Below the pieces are notes generated by a model. That model was not told where the DNA came from and ran no database searches. It worked only from the letters and a program-made list of their open reading frames with translations. DNA of 64,000 bases from Aeromonas australiensis (GTDB lineage Bacteria > Pseudomonadota > Gammaproteobacteria > Enterobacterales > Aeromonadaceae), in the NCBI RefSeq assembly GCF_000819725.1, contig NZ_CDDH01000062.1:62001-126000 (forward strand), given 5' to 3'. The position numbers were made by a program, and so were the translations under genes. Within the stretch, counting starts at the first letter, position 1. Each line of letters opens with the position of its first letter. Positions 36,946 through 45,318 of this stretch are shown here, piece after piece.

Positions 36946-37791
36946 ATGCTGGGGATTTGGTTGAGTGTGGCGCAAGTGATGATCAGTGGTTATCACCCCA
37001 TCGCCGAACAAACCTGGGTACAATTGAACCCGGAATATTACCCACTGGCGCGTACCCCGCCAGCCATGTTTGTGGCCTGGCGTGGTAATCAGTTTCCGCC
37101 ACTGGCCCAGAAGCAGCAGCATGGTCGCTGGCAGATCCTCTTTCCTGCCCGGTTGGTGCCACCCTTTGATCTGTTCGAGGGGGAGGCCGAGCTCTCCAAG
37201 GCCTATCTGGCCAGACTCAAGCGCATTGACGAAATGGCTTATGGTGTCTCTCCTGGCCAGGATGTTGCGATAGGGCTGCAGGGAAGTGGTTTGCCTGTTG
37301 ATCATTTACCGTCCATCACGCCCTTTATTGCCGAGTTTCGCATTCCCCAAAGAGGGCTTGACGGGGTGAACCGATTTACGTCCGTTGACCGTGAGCCTTT
37401 GCTGGTTCAGCTGGACATGACAATTGGTACCGCGGGGATGGCCGGGGAGCGACTTGCCAACGGCTCGGCAGCGTTATCCTCTGACGAGAATAATGCCGCG
37501 TTCACCCTTGCGCCCCCGGCTGCTGGCGGGTCAAAAATGGTGTGTCATCAGGTTAGCGCGGGGGAGACGCTGTGGCGTATTGCCCATCAGCTATCCAGTG
37601 CCAAGGGGGTTGATACCTACAGCTATTTACTGGCGATGGTGGCAGAGAATCAACCGCAGCTTGGCAAGAGTATCCGGGTCAGAACGGGGGATGGTCTCTA
37701 CTGCCCGCGTGCCGAGACCCTGGCGCAGTTCGATGCCCTGAGTCCGGCCCAGCGTCAGCTGCAATTTGCTCTGCTGGAGCAAGGGCGCTAA
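36946..37791 (+). CDS. FimV/LysM-like envelope protein
   Basis: 281-residue protein with a short hydrophobic N-terminus (possible signal anchor, about 1-18). The middle shows no recognised domain. The C-terminal LysM-type domain (about 200-255) reads CHQVSAGETLWRIAHQLSSAKG and then NQPQLGKSIRVRTGDGLYCP. This resembles the LysM module of FimV-type pilus-assembly proteins, where it binds peptidoglycan. The ATG at 36946 is chosen because AGGGAGG precedes it. It lies between hrpA and rplY, with no terminator seen after hrpA. Confidence 0.65.
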   Translation: MLGIWLSVAQVMISGYHPIAEQTWVQLNPEYYPLARTPPAMFVAWRGNQFPPLAQKQQHGRWQILFPARLVPPFDLFEGEAELSKAYLARLKRIDEMAYGVSPGQDVAIGLQGSGLPVDHLPSITPFIAEFRIPQRGLDGVNRFTSVDREPLLVQLDMTIGTAGMAGERLANGSAALSSDENNAAFTLAPPAAGGSKMVCHQVSAGETLWRIAHQLSSAKGVDTYSYLLAMVAENQPQLGKSIRVRTGDGLYCPRAETLAQFDALSPAQRQLQFALLEQGR

Positions 37792-37807
37792 ATGCAGAGT
37801 CGCTGCC

Positions 37808-37836
37808 TTGTATCCGAATTTGGCCCGTGGTAGTAT
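37808..37836 (+). promoter_or_regulatory. rplY promoter
   Basis: TTGTAT (37808-37813), a 17-base spacer and TAGTAT (37831-37836), with a start expected near 37843. The start lies about 65 bases before the rplY ATG. Confidence 0.7.
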
Positions 37837-37853
37837 TCGCGCTCGTTTTGCGA

Positions 37854-37879
37854 GGTGCTGACCGGTCGCAGTTAGCACC
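37854..37879 (+). promoter_or_regulatory. rplY 5'-leader hairpin
   Basis: GGTGCTGAC pairs with GTTAGCACC (one G-U pair) around the loop CGGTCGCA, in the untranslated leader 28 bases before the rplY ATG. L25 binds 5S rRNA, and ribosomal-protein leaders often mimic the rRNA site. From memory, leader candidates for L25 have been proposed in gammaproteobacteria. Autoregulation here is inferred. Confidence 0.5.
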
Positions 37880-37907
37880 ATAAATTCATCCAAAAGAGAT
37901 ACATATT

Positions 37908-38195
37908 ATGTCTTTCGTATTCCAAGCTGAAGTCCGTTCTGACCTGGGGAAAGGTGCGAGCCGCCGCCTGCGTCACGCTGACCAAGTTCCTGCCATCGTT
38001 TACGGTGCAGGCAAAGAAGCCCTGTCCATCACTGTTGACCACAAGAAAATGGTTCTGGCTCAAGAGAAGCCGGAATTCTATGAGTCTGTCCTGACTCTGG
38101 TTATCAACGGTGAAGAAGTTAACGTAAAAGTGAAAGCTATCCAGCGTCACCCGGTACGTTACAAGCTGATCCACCTGGACTTCGTTCGCGTTTAA
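37908..38195 (+). CDS. rplY: 50S ribosomal protein L25
   Basis: 95-residue short form of L25, without the C-terminal CTC-type extension, as in enteric bacteria. It has [25 protein letters not shown] at the 5S-rRNA-binding face and ends [15 protein letters not shown]. It binds loop E of 5S rRNA in the large subunit. Own promoter, leader hairpin and terminator make it a single-gene unit. Confidence 0.97.
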   Translation: MSFVFQAEVRSDLGKGASRRLRHADQVPAIVYGAGKEALSITVDHKKMVLAQEKPEFYESVLTLVINGEEVNVKVKAIQRHPVRYKLIHLDFVRV

Positions 38196-38215
38196 TCGCG
38201 AACCGTCAGGTCGAA

Positions 38216-38243
38216 GAAAAGCCACTCTCCGGAGTGGCTTTTT
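38216..38243 (+). terminator. Rho-independent terminator of rplY
   Basis: GCCACTC (38221-38227), TCCG loop, GAGTGGC (38232-38238), TTTTT. Upstream GAAAA makes it partly bidirectional, serving the convergent MerR gene too. Confidence 0.92.
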
Positions 38244-38300
38244 GCTATTTGATATCTTGTGAGCTGGCTGAAAAGGTTACCTGATCAGCGATGACAGGGG

Positions 38301-38693
38301 TTATCCCAGCTGGCTCAGTGCATGTTGGCAGCGCTGCTCGGCAGCATCCAGCTCCAGCAGCACCATCCTGATATCTTCCATCTGCTGTTGTAGCGTCTCC
38401 CGTTTCTCCTCAACCAGTCCCAGCATGGTCTGCAGCTGAGTACGGCTACTCTTGTCAGCATCATAGAGGTCAAACAGCTCGCGGATCTCGGCGAGGCTGA
38501 ATCCAAGCCGCTTGCCGCGCAGGGTGAGCTTGAGGCGAACCCGATCCTGCTTGCTATAAATGCGAGTCTGCCCCTCTCTGGCGGGATTGAGCAACCCCTG
38601 ATCCTCGTAGAAACGGATACTGCGCGTCGTAATATCAAATTCCCGGGCCAGCTCACTGATGCTGAAGCGCCGTCTTTCATCCTTGTTGTTCAT
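38301..38693 (-). CDS. MerR-family transcriptional regulator (LiuR-like)
   Basis: 130-residue MerR-type regulator. The N-terminal winged helix (about 8-75) has FSISELAREFDITTRSIRFYED and GLLNPAREGQTRIYSK. A dimerising coiled coil (about 85-125) follows. There is no metal-binding cysteine pair, unlike MerR/CueR. Its divergence from a thiolase gene matches the LiuR subgroup, which controls branched-chain amino-acid and fatty-acid catabolism; this assignment is from context. It likely binds the operator-like palindrome at 38729-38742 in the shared promoter region. Confidence 0.82.
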   Translation of the reverse strand: MNNKDERRRFSISELAREFDITTRSIRFYEDQGLLNPAREGQTRIYSKQDRVRLKLTLRGKRLGFSLAEIRELFDLYDADKSSRTQLQTMLGLVEEKRETLQQQMEDIRMVLLELDAAEQRCQHALSQLG

Positions 38694-38728
38694 ACAGACT
38701 TCTTGGCGAACTAAATCCTGTCTGCACC

Positions 38729-38742
38729 TTACCTAAACGTAA
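38729..38742. promoter_or_regulatory. operator-like palindrome between MerR regulator and thiolase
   Basis: TTACCTAAACGTAA is a 14-base inverted repeat with one mismatch, in the 121-base region between the divergent genes. A likely MerR/LiuR-type site. Confidence 0.5.
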
Positions 38743-38814
38743 ACTGCACTGCAACTCTTGTTCCATCGCGTCAGAACCCCTATGTTATGGCCATGTAACA
38801 AAAGAGGCAGGCAA

Positions 38815-39990
38815 ATGGATATTGCAATTGTGGCGGCAAAACGGACGCCGATGGGGGCGTTTCAGGGGGCATTGGCAGAGGTGACTGCGCCTGAGTTGGG
38901 AGCTTGTGCCATCGAGGCGGCACTGCAGCAAAGCGGGCTGCGTCCGGAGCAGGTCGATGAAGTATTTATGGGCAATGTGCTGGCGGCAGGCGTGGGGCAA
39001 GCACCTGCTCGACAGGCCATGTTGAAAGCGGGGCTGCCAGACAGGGTGCCTGCCACTACGGTCAACAAGGTGTGCGGCTCCGGCATGAAAGCAGTGATGT
39101 TGGCGGCGGATACCATCCGCCTTGGTGACAATAGGGTGGTGGTAGCGGGAGGGATGGAGAGCATGAGCCGTGCCCCCTATCTGCTGGATAACGCCCGCAG
39201 TGGCTTTCGGATGGGGCATCAAAAGGTGCTGGACCACCTCTTCCTCGATGGTTTGCAAGATGCCTATGATGGCCAGCTGATGGGAGTACATGCCCAGCGC
39301 AGCGCCGAGCTGGCCGGTTTGACCCGCACTGCCATGGATGAGTTTGCTCTTGCGTCGTTGCAGCGTGCCCGCGATGCGCAGCAAGCCGGTGCGTTTGTGT
39401 CCGAACTGACAAGCGTCTATCGCGGTGAGCGCTTGTTGCTGGCCGAAGACGAGCAGCCCGGCAAGGGCAGACCGGAGAAGATCCCTACCCTGAAGCCAGC
39501 GTTTGGCAAGGAGGGCACCATTACGGCAGCCAATTCGAGCTCTATCTCGGACGGTGCGGCGGCGCTGATATTGATGGATGGCGCCACGGCGCAAGCCTGG
39601 CAGGTACCCGTGCTGGCACGGATCGTCGGTTATCAGAGCCACGCGGCATTGCCCGCCGAATTTACCTCTGCGCCCATTGGCGCCATTTCACGGTTGCTGG
39701 CGCGTCTGGCATGGTCGGTGGAAGAGGTCGATCTGTTTGAGATCAACGAAGCTTTTGCCATGGTTACCATGCTGGCCATGAGCGGGGTCGGCATTCCTCA
39801 TCACAAGGTCAATGTGCATGGTGGGGCATGTGCGCTCGGTCATCCGCTGGGGGCGAGTGGTGCACGTATTCTGGTGACGCTGATTGCTACGCTGCAGCAG
39901 CGGGGTTTACGGCGAGGCGTGGCCGCGCTCTGTATCGGAGGCGGTGAGGCGACCGCCATCGCAGTCGAGGTGAACCATGAAGCGAATTAA
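38815..39990 (+). CDS. acetyl-CoA acetyltransferase (thiolase II type)
   Basis: 391-residue biosynthetic-type thiolase, AtoB/PhaA-like, interconverting two acetyl-CoA and acetoacetyl-CoA. The acyl-accepting Cys87 is in NKVCGSGMK, His343 in GACALGHPLGASG and Cys373 in ALCIGGGEA; NEAFA is also present. GAGG precedes the ATG at 38815. Divergent from the MerR regulator; role in leucine or fatty-acid breakdown or ketone metabolism depends on its regulon. The last four bases overlap the convergent EAL-HDOD gene. Confidence 0.92.
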   Translation: MDIAIVAAKRTPMGAFQGALAEVTAPELGACAIEAALQQSGLRPEQVDEVFMGNVLAAGVGQAPARQAMLKAGLPDRVPATTVNKVCGSGMKAVMLAADTIRLGDNRVVVAGGMESMSRAPYLLDNARSGFRMGHQKVLDHLFLDGLQDAYDGQLMGVHAQRSAELAGLTRTAMDEFALASLQRARDAQQAGAFVSELTSVYRGERLLLAEDEQPGKGRPEKIPTLKPAFGKEGTITAANSSSISDGAAALILMDGATAQAWQVPVLARIVGYQSHAALPAEFTSAPIGAISRLLARLAWSVEEVDLFEINEAFAMVTMLAMSGVGIPHHKVNVHGGACALGHPLGASGARILVTLIATLQQRGLRRGVAALCIGGGEATAIAVEVNHEAN

Positions 39991-41210
39991 TCGGTAGCGT
40001 CCATCGCTTGCAGCTGCTCATTCACCCAGGTCGTTGCCGCAAGATAAAGATGGCTCACCTTGTCCTCATTCAAGCCAAGGTGTGCTGTTCTGGCCGTCAC
40101 CTGTGACCAGTTGGCATTCTCGTAATCTTCACAAAACGCGAGATAGAAACCCAGATTGCCCTTGCGCTCGAGCAGGGCTTCGTGGATATCGTCAATCAGG
40201 GGAATTGTACCGAGCAGTTTGTCCATCGGTTGCTCCATCAGGACATCCAGCAGGGAGAAGAGGCCGGTGATAAAGGCTTGTTGTGCTTGTTGAGTCGGGG
40301 TATGGGCGTGGGCCAGTAGCTCGCAGAAGCGGGCGCGAACCATCGACATCTGGTAAAGTTCGGCGCTCTTGCCCTTGCCCGCGCTGGTCGCGGCCACCAG
40401 CGAGACAAAGCGCTTTAGCTGAGTGTTGCCCAGATAGATGGCCGCTTGGCGAAACGAAGAGATTGGATTTGCATGGCCTTTTAGGTGATTGACATAACGC
40501 AGCAACTTGACGGACAGAGAGATATCCTGGCTGAGTAGCTGCTCAATCTTGTTGATATCCGGTTCTGCCTCATTGACCACATTGAGTAACTGCATTACCA
40601 CAACCTGAGCCGGCTCCATGGTGGCTTGTTTGACCATCTCTGGGCGGCTGAAGAAAAAGCCCTGGAACAGCTGGATCCCCAGCTGTTTTACCCGTTCGAA
40701 CTCCGCCTTGTCTTCTACTTTTTCTGCCAGATAAGTAAGTCCCAGCGTTTGATGACGCTTGATAAACACCTTGATCTGAAAAAGTGATGTCGCTCGCAGG
40801 TCAAACTTGATGATATGGATAAAGGGTAGGAAGCGCTCCCAATCCGGCGACATGGTGAAATCATCAAGCGCCAGCGTATAGCCCAGTCTATGGAGCTGTT
40901 TGACCTTCTCCAGCAGTGCATCGTCCGGTGCTGCATCCTCCAGAATTTCAATAACTACCTTTTCGGGCGGCAGACACTCTGCCAATCCCTCCAGCAGCAG
41001 TGAGTGGGGGAAATTGATAAAGCAGGGGCGGCCCCCCAGCAGCTGATCGATATTTTGTTGCAGGAACTGTTCGACCACCAGGCGAGACGTCGCCTGTTGG
41101 GAGGAGATACTCGGGAAGACATTATTCAGACTATCGCGAAAGAGCAGCTCATAGGCGTGGGTATTGAGATCTCTGTCGAGGATAGGCTGTCTGGCTACGT
41201 AGGAATACAT
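39987..41210 (-). CDS. EAL-HDOD signalling protein
   Basis: 407-residue cytoplasmic protein. The N-terminal EAL-like domain (1-~200) starts YVARQPILDRDLN and has ELL in place of EAL. The other catalytic positions seem kept: N in FINFP, E in IEILED, DD in LALDDF, K in IIKFD, E in AEKVE and Q in LFQGF. The glycine loop after DD is altered (DDFTMS). The C-terminal HDOD domain (~205-405) contains LLSQDISLSVKLLRYVN. Family members (YuxH type) include enzymatically weak or inactive proteins acting through the HDOD part. Activity cannot be decided from sequence. Confidence 0.88.
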   Translation of the reverse strand: MYSYVARQPILDRDLNTHAYELLFRDSLNNVFPSISSQQATSRLVVEQFLQQNIDQLLGGRPCFINFPHSLLLEGLAECLPPEKVVIEILEDAAPDDALLEKVKQLHRLGYTLALDDFTMSPDWERFLPFIHIIKFDLRATSLFQIKVFIKRHQTLGLTYLAEKVEDKAEFERVKQLGIQLFQGFFFSRPEMVKQATMEPAQVVVMQLLNVVNEAEPDINKIEQLLSQDISLSVKLLRYVNHLKGHANPISSFRQAAIYLGNTQLKRFVSLVAATSAGKGKSAELYQMSMVRARFCELLAHAHTPTQQAQQAFITGLFSLLDVLMEQPMDKLLGTIPLIDDIHEALLERKGNLGFYLAFCEDYENANWSQVTARTAHLGLNEDKVSHLYLAATTWVNEQLQAMDATD

Positions 41211-41326
41211 GCCTTGCTCCAGTATGGGTACTGGGTTGATTTTATGGTGTTGCAGAACACTATGCCAGTTTTGGTCCTGTTCGGTAAGGCAGTAATTGGC
41301 ATAGTGTTTTTCTGTGGGAAAGGAAT

Positions 41327-42586
41327 TTAGAAGAGATAGCTCAATTGTGCGCCAGCCAGCCAGGCATCCCCTTCGGAGGTACCATCAAAGCGGGATTGAT
41401 AGCTGCCTTGGGTGAAGCTTTCATGCACCTCTACTTTCTTGCCATCGAGCAGGGTCAGCCCCAGATCCACAGTCAGGTCGGGGGTGAACTGATACCCCAT
41501 CCCCAGGCTGTACCAAAACCGATCTGCATCGGGGATCGAGATAGTGCGATTGGCTGCAGGCACCGGGCTCTGATCATAGGCGAGACCGGAGCGAAGTTGC
41601 CATTTGGCATTCAGTTGATAGGTCATCCCCAGAGCATAGCGCCAGCTATCTTCCCAGTGCTCTTCTTTAATGGGCAGGGTACCGAGGTGATCGAGATTGG
41701 CCGTCAACGCTGTAAACTTGCTCCAGTCGGTCCAGTTGATGCTGCTATGGATCGCCAGTTTATCGTTTATCTGCTGGAATACCGCCAGCTCAGCTGTCGC
41801 GGGCAGCGGCAGCACCAGATTGCCTTGATCGCTGATGCTTACAAATTTACCCGGCGCCACCGGCTTACTCAGAGTGGCATCTCCCTTGAGCTTCAGATCG
41901 ACACCATTGCGGTAGGAGAGGCCTATCCGGGTCTGCTCGCTAGGGGTCAACAGAATACCTGTGTTCCAGCCCAGTTCGCGGCCATCACCTTTAACATGCT
42001 TGGCAATGACGCTTTGACCATTGGTGAGGGTTGTCGGATAGGTGCCGCCCACTTCCCCTTCTCCCTGAATGAGAGAGAGCCCCACCCCAATGGAGAGCAT
42101 GTCGCTGACGCGATAAGCCAGCGCACTCCCCAAATCGACGGTTCTGATGTCAGACACATTACCGAAATGACCGGCGTGATAACCCTGGGGCATCTCGATC
42201 CCCAAGCCATAGTGAGAGGTGGCAGATAGCCCCATGCTCAGACGCTCGTTAATCGGCGCAATGAAATAGAGGTTGGGGATCCAGGCATCATCCGCGATAT
42301 CGTTTGCACTGGCGCTCTGGGGGCCGAACATGTCGTGCACCTGACCCTCGATATTGACATCTGGCTTCAGATAAATCACACCGCCAGAAAGGGTTGGGCT
42401 ACGAAAACGGGTGATAGCGCCGGGATTGCGGCCCACTACTGCAGCATTGTCCGCAATGGCTGCTTCACCGGCAAAGGCGCGGCCAAGGCCAGTGGCAGAC
42501 TGCTCGGCTAACTGATAGCCTGCGGCGTGGGCTTGATTAGCCAAGATCAGCAGAGCGATGGCAGACGGTTTGATGATGGGATGCAT
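41327..42586 (-). CDS. FadL-family outer-membrane transporter
   Basis: 419-residue outer-membrane beta barrel with a Sec signal (cleaved near AHA-AGYQL). The N-terminal plug has the FadL pattern AGYQLAEQSATGLGRAFAGEAAIADNAAVVGRNPGAITRF. The barrel strands end in the terminal aromatic YLF. It imports long-chain fatty acids or other hydrophobic compounds. It is the paralogue of the gene directly upstream (42838-44157), with similar plug and barrel ends. Its own promoter overlaps a near-consensus FadR box, so it is not simply co-transcribed. Confidence 0.9.
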   Translation of the reverse strand: MHPIIKPSAIALLILANQAHAAGYQLAEQSATGLGRAFAGEAAIADNAAVVGRNPGAITRFRSPTLSGGVIYLKPDVNIEGQVHDMFGPQSASANDIADDAWIPNLYFIAPINERLSMGLSATSHYGLGIEMPQGYHAGHFGNVSDIRTVDLGSALAYRVSDMLSIGVGLSLIQGEGEVGGTYPTTLTNGQSVIAKHVKGDGRELGWNTGILLTPSEQTRIGLSYRNGVDLKLKGDATLSKPVAPGKFVSISDQGNLVLPLPATAELAVFQQINDKLAIHSSINWTDWSKFTALTANLDHLGTLPIKEEHWEDSWRYALGMTYQLNAKWQLRSGLAYDQSPVPAANRTISIPDADRFWYSLGMGYQFTPDLTVDLGLTLLDGKKVEVHESFTQGSYQSRFDGTSEGDAWLAGAQLSYLF

Positions 42587-42641
42587 GGCAAAATCCTTGC
42601 TGTTACCCGAAGGTTCAATAGGTTATGTGATTGGAGGCAGG

Positions 42642-42669
42642 ATTTTATATGGTCTGACCAGTAAGGCAA
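42642..42669 (-). promoter_or_regulatory. promoter with internal FadR-type operator
   Basis: On the minus strand TTGCCT (42669-42664), 16-base spacer and TAAAAT (42647-42642). The spacer is filled by ACTGGTCAGACCATA (42662-42648), matching 13 of 15 positions of ACTGGTCNGACCAGT. FadR bound there would block RNA polymerase. Confidence 0.72.
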
Positions 42670-42798
42670 CGAGAATGGCAGGGGGCTGGATAAAACAAGA
42701 TTTAATGCTGAGATGGTACGGTCTAATAGTTTGATTAAAAAAGAAAAATAAACACATGTGTGCTACATGTGTGCGCCGAAATGGTTTTTGTGGATAAA

Positions 42799-42824
42799 AA
42801 AAGAGCGCCTGCCGGCGCTCTTTT
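42799..42824 (-). terminator. terminator of the upstream fadL gene
   Basis: 11-bp stem AAAAGAGCGCC / GGCGCTCTTTT with loop TGCC, followed on the minus strand by further Ts. It isolates the two fadL genes. Confidence 0.9.
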
Positions 42825-42837
42825 CATTTATCAATCA

Positions 42838-44157
42838 TCAGAACTTCATATTGAAGCCAACAGATGCCAGATAGGCATCACCATGGGAGGTTCCTTGCCA
42901 GCGAGTGGGGCTATCGTGCTTAGGGATCCCTTCATCGACATTTACCTTCTTGCCATCGATATAGGTCAGACCGAAGTCCAGGCTCATATCCTGATTGAGG
43001 TGGTAGGTGGCGCCGGCGCTATACCAGATACGGTCAGAGTCAGGGATACTCAGACTACGGTATTCGGCTTCAATCGGAGACTTATCATAGGCGAAGCCCA
43101 GACGCGCTTCCCAAGCCGGGTTGATATACCAGGTGCCGCCGATGGCATAACGCATCGAATCTTTGAATTTCTCGTCTTTTTGTAAACACTGACCAGGCGT
43201 TCCGTCATTACAGGCACCACTCGTCGCTTTCAGTTCCTGGAAGGCGCTCCAGTCAGTCCAGTTAACGGAGTAGTGAACGGCAAACTGCTGGTTTAGACGG
43301 TGGTAACCGGCAAATTCAGCTTGAGCAGGCAAATCGAGCTTCAGGTTGCCGTCAACGGTTTGGTAACCCGAAGCTGTGCCATTAAAGTCACCATCAAAGC
43401 TGAGGTCTACTTGTGAGCGATAAGTAAGGGCGAAGCGATTGTTCTCATTAACTTCATAGAGAGTGCCGACGTTCCAGCCAAAGCCCCAAGTATCACCTTT
43501 CAGACTGGCAATTTTGGTATCAGCATTGTGTTTGATCCCTGTCCCACCCATCTGGAGGGGGAGAGAAAGAGCCGGTGCTAGACCACCGGCGTATCGATTC
43601 AGTTCCGCTTTTGCATAAACCGCATTAATACCGGCACCGATACTGAACTGTTCGTTAACTTTATAGGCAACATTGGGGTTGAGGTTCACGGTGATCAGTG
43701 AGGTATCACCGGCACCAGCCCCAGCAGGGTTTGTTTTAGAGTACTCGGTTGCGAGACCGTAGTTGGAGAAAAGGGCCAGGCCCCATGCCCACTGGTCATT
43801 CAATGGTTGAATAAAATAGGAGGCAGGTACGAATGCTGCTGGCGCAATGCCTTCTTCGCTTGCAGGGCCATTGAGACTCGGGAGTGGAATCGGGGATTTC
43901 ATCGCACCATCTACATCCACATCCGGTTTGATATAGGTGCCGGAGACAGCAACCGCCATCTTGTCAAAGGTGGTCATGGCAGCCGGGTTACGGGCCAGTA
44001 CGGAGGCGTTGTCAGCGATAGCCGCTTCACCGGCATAGGCGCGACCCAGACCGGAGGCGGAGTGCTCGTTCAACTGGAATGCCGCGGCATGGACTTGACC
44101 GGTGGCCAGCGCGATGGTGGCGGCAATCAGGCTCTTCTTGAAAATAGTTGTCGTCAT
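42838..44157 (-). CDS. fadL: FadL-family long-chain fatty acid transporter
   Basis: 439-residue outer-membrane protein. The signal peptide MTTTIFKKSLIAATIALATG is cleaved near VHA-AAFQL. The FadL plug is LNEHSASGLGRAYAGEAAIADNASVLARNPAAMT with the NPA motif, and the barrel ends in SVGFNMKF. Its length and plug match classical FadL closely. A small disulfide-capable loop (two Cys near residue 330) is present. The frame is open upstream to 44214, but ATG 44157 begins the signal peptide and has GAGAG. Expression is expected to be fatty-acid inducible through the FadR-like site at +1. Confidence 0.92.
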   Translation of the reverse strand: MTTTIFKKSLIAATIALATGQVHAAAFQLNEHSASGLGRAYAGEAAIADNASVLARNPAAMTTFDKMAVAVSGTYIKPDVDVDGAMKSPIPLPSLNGPASEEGIAPAAFVPASYFIQPLNDQWAWGLALFSNYGLATEYSKTNPAGAGAGDTSLITVNLNPNVAYKVNEQFSIGAGINAVYAKAELNRYAGGLAPALSLPLQMGGTGIKHNADTKIASLKGDTWGFGWNVGTLYEVNENNRFALTYRSQVDLSFDGDFNGTASGYQTVDGNLKLDLPAQAEFAGYHRLNQQFAVHYSVNWTDWSAFQELKATSGACNDGTPGQCLQKDEKFKDSMRYAIGGTWYINPAWEARLGFAYDKSPIEAEYRSLSIPDSDRIWYSAGATYHLNQDMSLDFGLTYIDGKKVNVDEGIPKHDSPTRWQGTSHGDAYLASVGFNMKF

Positions 44158-44291
44158 GGTTTTCTCTCTTGTAGGCAGATTTTTTTGCCGATATTGGCTG
44201 CACGTTCCATGCAAACCCCGACAAAATCCGTTTTTATTTCAGCTTCTTCCCAATCATTACTGGCGTGATTCTATGGGTCTGGTAGGAGGTA

Positions 44292-44306
44292 AGAAATCAG
44301 ACCAGT
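44292..44306 (-). promoter_or_regulatory. FadR-type operator at the fadL start site
   Basis: The minus strand reads ACTGGTCTGATTTCT; the first ten bases fit the FadR consensus ACTGGTCNGACCAGT fully. It starts at the predicted transcription start of the promoter at 44313-44341. Confidence 0.58.
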
Positions 44307-44312
44307 GACAGC

Positions 44313-44341
44313 AGAATACATAAAAGTGATCAATGTGTTAA
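44313..44341 (-). promoter_or_regulatory. fadL promoter
   Basis: The minus strand reads TTAACA, a 17-base spacer, then TATTCT. Start expected near 44306. The leader to ATG 44157 is about 150 bases. Confidence 0.62.
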
Positions 44342-44420
44342 TCATTTGTTTTAACTAGATGTTTAATTCATCAGTTTCAGCAGCTTGAGGCGATTTTTTA
44401 GTCAAAAAGGACGATCTGGC

Positions 44421-44449
44421 TCACAAAATTTTTTTTGTCTATTTTGTGA
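44421..44449. promoter_or_regulatory. 9-bp perfect inverted repeat upstream of fadL
   Basis: TCACAAAAT (44421-44429) and ATTTTGTGA (44441-44449) flank an AT-rich 11-base centre. It lies about 115-140 bases upstream of the fadL start. It could be an activator site or part of a CRP/ArcA-type region; identity unknown. Confidence 0.4.
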
Positions 44450-44490
44450 TATTTATCGGAATTTGCGGGGAACAAGAGGGGAACAGATAG

Positions 44491-44520
44491 AAAACCGCCA
44501 TCAAGCAAGCCAGATGGCGG
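44491..44520 (-). terminator. terminator of the sigma factor/DUF3379 operon
   Basis: The stem CCGCCATC (44495-44502) with GATGGCGG (44513-44520) is followed on the minus strand by TTTT. It lies 25 bases after the DUF3379 stop. Confidence 0.82.
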
Positions 44521-44544
44521 GGTCGGTGTGTGGTGGCGCAGTTG

Positions 44545-45318
44545 TTAAATAGACCAGTGTAACTTGGCTTTGAGCCGTGCAGAGACGGGTTCGAGAGACT
44601 CTTTCATCTGACCAATCAGTACCATGTTGGCCCCTTTTAATGGCACTATCTCACCTTTGAGCGTGCCATCTTCAAATCGGGGTTGCACGCTCAGGGGAAC
44701 ATGTTTGGGGACCAGAAACAGGGTGACGGGCCCCATTTCACCTTCGATGACCATGTGCAGTGCTGGCCCTTGGTAAAAAGCGCAGTGATTCACATAGGTG
44801 ACCTTTAGCCCATCCATGCCACTCATGGTCGCGCCATACTTCTCCATTTTGCTATTGATATTGTGCAGATTGACCCCTTCATCGATTCCCGCGATGAATG
44901 GTGCCTCTTCATAGACGTGAGCCATGGCGATCTGGGCGAGGGAAGGTGGTGTGCTGCTCTCTGTGGGCAGCGTGAGCCAGCGTGTACTCATGCCGAGCAA
45001 GAATGCCACTGATGCAGCCATAGCAAGTTGGCTCCATGAGGTTCCGGATGAAGAAGGAACAGGCGTGTTGGCCGCAGTGGCATGTGGTTCACCAGATGAT
45101 GGAGAATCATCCTGATAGAGTGCCTGGCGCAGCAGGATCCGTTCGGCCAGCCCGGCTGGTACCTCTACCGCCATGGCTTTGTGCAGCGCACGGTCGAGCC
45201 GCTTCATCTCTTCCAGATAGTGTTGATTATTCTGGCTGGCATTGGCTGCCGACAGAAAGTCGGGTTGCTGATCGTCAGGCTGGATCATGGCGTTGCGGCG
45301 AAACTCGAGTTCATCCAT
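44545..45318 (-). CDS. DUF3379-type membrane protein, putative anti-sigma factor
   Basis: 257-residue protein. The N-terminal cytoplasmic region (about 1-95) begins MDELEFRRNAM. One transmembrane helix follows (about 98-118, LAMAASVAFLLGMSTRW), then a periplasmic domain. This matches the DUF3379 family found next to ECF sigma factors, and the topology suits an anti-sigma factor. ATG 45318 overlaps the sigma factor stop by eight bases, so translation is coupled. No zinc-binding HxxxCxxC motif is evident, unlike ZAS-type anti-sigma factors. Function inferred from context. Confidence 0.78.
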   Translation of the reverse strand: MDELEFRRNAMIQPDDQQPDFLSAANASQNNQHYLEEMKRLDRALHKAMAVEVPAGLAERILLRQALYQDDSPSSGEPHATAANTPVPSSSGTSWSQLAMAASVAFLLGMSTRWLTLPTESSTPPSLAQIAMAHVYEEAPFIAGIDEGVNLHNINSKMEKYGATMSGMDGLKVTYVNHCAFYQGPALHMVIEGEMGPVTLFLVPKHVPLSVQPRFEDGTLKGEIVPLKGANMVLIGQMKESLEPVSARLKAKLHWSI

